Of a stretch of 64,000 bases of DNA, positions 61,026-64,000 are shown in pieces. The DNA lies in NCBI RefSeq assembly GCF_900188405.1, contig NZ_FZOF01000005.1:372001-436000 (forward strand), given 5' to 3'. This DNA comes from Actinacidiphila glaucinigra (GTDB taxonomy: Bacteria > Actinomycetota > Actinomycetes > Streptomycetales > Streptomycetaceae). Position 1 is the first letter of the stretch; every line of letters starts with the position of its first letter. A program made the translations under genes and the position numbers. The notes beneath the pieces were generated by a model. The model did not search any database, had not been told where the DNA came from, and saw nothing but the letters and a program-made list of their open reading frames with translations.

Positions 61026-64000
61026 TTGAGACCATCACCAGGCCGCTGGGGCGTGTTCGCCGCCGCCGGCGCCGCCCTCCTGTCATTGGCGCAGCCCGCC
61101 GCACTCTCCGCCGCCCACGCCGCCGAGCCCGCGAGCACCGGGTCCGACGCCCCGGCGCCGCGGAGCAACGTCCCCCCGGGCGTTCACACGGTCACCCTGA
61201 TCACCGGTGACATCGTTATCACCCGGCAGTCCGGAGCCGCCGGAGGCACCGTCGAGCTGCGCGGCGCCGACGGAGGCAAGGCCCGCGCGCACATCATGGA
61301 GTCGCGCGGCGACCTGTACGTCTATCCCGAGTCCGCCCTCCCCTACGTGGCGGCGGGCACGCTGGACCGGCGTCTGTTCAACATCAGCAAGCTCGTCGCG
61401 GACGGCTACGACGACGCCCACCGCGACCACCTGCCGCTGATCGTCTCCTACGACAGCGCCTCCGCCGGCCTGCGTTCCACGACGCCCCGCGGCGCCACCC
61501 GGGTCCGGGACCTCAGCAGCGTCCAGGGCGCGGCCCTCACCGAGGACCGGGACCTCTCCGCCGACTTCTGGCGGTCCGTCACCTCCGCGTCCGGGGCCGG
61601 AGCGCGGGCCGCCAAGACCGGCGCCGGCGCCGCCCCCTCCTTCGGCTCGGGCATCGCCCGCATCTGGCTCGACGGCAAGGTCGAGGCCGATCTCGCCGAC
61701 ACCACCGCCCAGATCGGCGCCCCGCAGGCCTGGGCGGCCGGCGACACGGGCAAGGGCGTCGACGTCGCCGTCCTCGACACCGGCGTCGACACCGGGCACC
61801 CCGACCTGTCAGGCCGGATCACGGCCACGCACAGCTTCGTCCCGGACCAGGACGTGACCGACCGCAACGGGCACGGCACCCACGTCGCCTCCACCATCGC
61901 CGGCACCGGCGCCGCCTCCGACGGCAAGGAGAAGGGCGTCGCCCCCGGCGCCGACCTCCACATCGGCAAGGTGCTGGCCGACACGGGCTCCGGCCAGGAC
62001 TCCTGGGTGCTGGCGGGCATGGAGTGGGCCGCGGTCGACCAGGACGCGGACATCGTGAGCATGAGCCTGGGCTCCGAGAACCCCTCCGACGGCACGGATC
62101 CCCTCAGCGCCGCGGTCGACCGCCTGAGCGCGCAGACCGGTGCGCTGTTCGTGATCGCCGCGGGCAACATGGGCACGCCCGGCAGCATCGGCGCGCCGGG
62201 CGCGGCGGACGCCGCGCTCACCGTGGGAGCCGTCGACTCCTCCGACGAGATGGCCTGGTTCTCCAGCCAGGGTCCGCGCGTCGGCGACGGCGGCCTCAAG
62301 CCGGAGATCACCGCCCCGGGCGTCGACGTCCTGGCCGCCCGCTCGCAGTACGCGCCCGAGGGCGAGGGCAGCTACCAGACGCTCAGCGGCACCTCGATGG
62401 CCACACCGCACGTCGCGGGCGCGGCGGCCCTGCTCGCGGCCGCGCGTCCCGGGCTGACCGGCGCCCAGCTCAAGGACCTGCTGGTGAGCAGCTCGAAGCG
62501 CACCCCGCAGTACGACGCGTTCCAGGCGGGCAGCGGCCGGGTGGACGTCCCGTCGGCGCTCGGCGCCGGCGTGTTCGCCTCGGCGACCGCGTTCACCGGC
62601 CAGGCGGAGGCGGGCGGCGGCGCGACCGCGATCCGGCGCCCGGTCACGTACACCAACACCGGGGGTTCCCCGGTGACGCTCGCCCTGTCCGTCGACGCAC
62701 CGAACGCCCCCGCGGGGCTGTTCGCGCTGTCCGCGTCGCAGGTCGTCGTGCCGGCGCACGGCACCGCCGAGGTCACCGTCGCCATCGACGGTTCGAAGGC
62801 GACCGGCAACGGCCGCTGGTCCGGCCAGGTCGTCGCGGCCGACACGGCGGGGAAGACGGTCACCCACACGGCGGTGTCGCTGGGCGACGCCGCCCACAAG
62901 CTGACCATGGTCCTCAAGGACGGCGAAGGCAAGCCCATGTCCGGCGTCGTCCAGGTGCTGCGCTCCGGCGACTTCGACCCGGCGTTCTACCTCGTCGACC
63001 AGACCGGGCGGCTGGAGACCTGGATCCCGGACGACGTCTACTCGGTGCTGTCCTTCAAGGACGTGCGCGGGGTGCACGGCGGGCACTCGATGGGCATGGC
63101 GCTCCTCGGCGACCCCGAGGTCGTCATGGACCGCGACCGGACGGTGACGCTGGACGCGACGAAGCTCCAGCGCGTCGAGATGACGACACCGCAGCCGACC
63201 GAGGCGACGTACCAGCGCCTGGAGTACAACCGCGCGATGGGCGGCGGCACATGGCGCGACTACATGGAGACCCAGACCAGCTACGACAGCCTCTGGGCCC
63301 AGCCCACCACGCACAAGGTCACCCACGGCGACTTCTACCTCGGCGCCCGCTGGCGCAAGGAGCAGCCCGCCCTGTCAGTGACGACCCGCGACGACGAGTT
63401 CACCGACGTCCTGCGGCAGGAGGACGTCACCGCACTCCCCAAGGGCAACTACTCGTTCCCGCTGGTGGCCGCCGGTGACGGCGCGAGCGCGGACTACGCC
63501 GGCCTTTCCGCCCGCGGCAAGGCCGTGGTCGTGCGCCGCAACGGGAACGTGGACGACGCCGAGCAGGCCGCGGCGGCGGTCGCGGCGGGCGCCAGACTCC
63601 TGCTCGTCGTGAACGACCAGCCGGGACGCCAGCTGCGGAGCTACACCGGCGACCCCTTCCTCCCGCCCGCCCCCATCGACGTCGCGCTGCTCAGCACCGA
63701 CGAGGGCGAGCGGCTCATGCGCCGCGCGTCGGCGCGGGGCGCCGTCCTGAAGGTCGGCTCGCAGCCGGTCAGCCCGTACGTCTACGACCTCATGTGGACG
63801 TGGCACAACGAGATCCCGGGCCGGCTCGTCGTCGAGGGCGGCACGAAGAACCTGGCCCGGGTCGACGTGACCTTCGACAGCCCCGACCCGGCCAAGGGCG
63901 GCGGCGAGTTCCGCTTCGACTGGCCCGTGTACTCCAACTGGGGCCTCGGCCTGACGATGCGGGAGCCGGTGAACTCCCGGCGGGTCGACTGGGTCTCCAC
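61026..64000 (+). CDS. Secreted S8 subtilase, partial at the 3' end
   Basis: About 990 residues of a large subtilisin-family protease are visible, cut off by the right edge. A signal peptide (WGVFAAAGAALLSLAQPAAL) and propeptide-like region come first. The catalytic domain then has Asp in VAVLDTGVDTGHPD, His in RNGHGTHVASTIAG and Ser in LSGTSMATPHVAGAAALLAA. A protease-associated-like insert (LSARGKAVVVRRNGNVDDAEQ) and further beta-rich C-terminal domains follow. The TTG start is preceded by CAGGGA. It is likely an extracellular protease; the C-terminal function remains unseen. Confidence 0.9.
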   Translation, partial: MRPSPGRWGVFAAAGAALLSLAQPAALSAAHAAEPASTGSDAPAPRSNVPPGVHTVTLITGDIVITRQSGAAGGTVELRGADGGKARAHIMESRGDLYVYPESALPYVAAGTLDRRLFNISKLVADGYDDAHRDHLPLIVSYDSASAGLRSTTPRGATRVRDLSSVQGAALTEDRDLSADFWRSVTSASGAGARAAKTGAGAAPSFGSGIARIWLDGKVEADLADTTAQIGAPQAWAAGDTGKGVDVAVLDTGVDTGHPDLSGRITATHSFVPDQDVTDRNGHGTHVASTIAGTGAASDGKEKGVAPGADLHIGKVLADTGSGQDSWVLAGMEWAAVDQDADIVSMSLGSENPSDGTDPLSAAVDRLSAQTGALFVIAAGNMGTPGSIGAPGAADAALTVGAVDSSDEMAWFSSQGPRVGDGGLKPEITAPGVDVLAARSQYAPEGEGSYQTLSGTSMATPHVAGAAALLAAARPGLTGAQLKDLLVSSSKRTPQYDAFQAGSGRVDVPSALGAGVFASATAFTGQAEAGGGATAIRRPVTYTNTGGSPVTLALSVDAPNAPAGLFALSASQVVVPAHGTAEVTVAIDGSKATGNGRWSGQVVAADTAGKTVTHTAVSLGDAAHKLTMVLKDGEGKPMSGVVQVLRSGDFDPAFYLVDQTGRLETWIPDDVYSVLSFKDVRGVHGGHSMGMALLGDPEVVMDRDRTVTLDATKLQRVEMTTPQPTEATYQRLEYNRAMGGGTWRDYMETQTSYDSLWAQPTTHKVTHGDFYLGARWRKEQPALSVTTRDDEFTDVLRQEDVTALPKGNYSFPLVAAGDGASADYAGLSARGKAVVVRRNGNVDDAEQAAAAVAAGARLLLVVNDQPGRQLRSYTGDPFLPPAPIDVALLSTDEGERLMRRASARGAVLKVGSQPVSPYVYDLMWTWHNEIPGRLVVEGGTKNLARVDVTFDSPDPAKGGGEFRFDWPVYSNWGLGLTMREPVNSRRVDWVS

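Overview
The window looks like a Streptomyces chromosome segment, or one from a very close actinomycete. It has very high GC, many GTG and TTG starts, tight ATGA/GTGA gene overlaps, Tat and lipoprotein exports, a WhiB-family protein, three ROK regulators and several secreted hydrolases. I saw no rRNA, tRNA, CRISPR array, transposase or phage gene. Most of it is carbohydrate uptake, glycoside breakdown and secreted enzymes, which fits a chromosome-arm accessory region.

Region 1 (1-7.8 kb, minus strand) is a tightly overlapping ebo-type operon. In transcription order it encodes an inositol-phosphate-synthase-like cyclase, a UbiA-type prenyltransferase (EboC-like), a TIM-barrel isomerase, EboA, a TatD-like hydrolase (EboB-like), EboE and an alkaline-phosphatase-superfamily protein (EboF-like). 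A separate Tat-exported TIM-barrel protein follows and runs off the left edge. The ebo cluster is known from cyanobacteria (precursor export for scytonemin) and pseudomonads. Here the usual EboD sugar-phosphate cyclase appears to be replaced by a cyclase of a different family.

Region 2 (7.8-20.6 kb, minus strand) is a sugar locus. It has a 1239-residue exported protein joining glucose/sorbosone-dehydrogenase, PKD, carbohydrate-binding, ThuA and DUF1080 (3-keto-disaccharide hydrolase) domains. It also has a TIM-barrel protein, a Gfo/Idh/MocA dehydrogenase, a ribose-type ABC importer and two tandem near-duplicate ROK regulators. Two matching 8-7-8 inverted repeats lie upstream of the multidomain gene and of the first ROK gene, and are candidate operators.

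Region 3 (20.8-27.3 kb) is mixed: an alpha/beta hydrolase, a flavohemoglobin with an NsrR-like site, small unknown proteins, a WhiB protein, a LysR regulator and an NAD(P)-dependent epimerase.

Region 4 (27.3-38.2 kb) is a second, divergent sugar locus. One arm has a binding protein, two permeases, a ROK regulator and a Gfo/Idh/MocA enzyme. The other arm has a medium-chain dehydrogenase, a TIM-barrel isomerase and two (alpha/alpha)6 glycosidases. A promoter with palindromic operators sits between the arms, and an 18-bp perfect terminator ends the right arm.

Region 5 (38.2-64 kb) holds an SDR/XRE regulator pair, two M4 metallopeptidases of nearly identical layout, a glycosyltransferase, a GH106-like hydrolase behind a LacI-type operator, small metabolic genes, a Tat-exported FAD dehydrogenase with a divergent PucR-type regulator, two tiny XapX membrane proteins, and a large subtilase cut by the right edge. 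The 850-bp gap at 56.3-57.2 kb contains a striking long inverted repeat with arms of about 220 bp.
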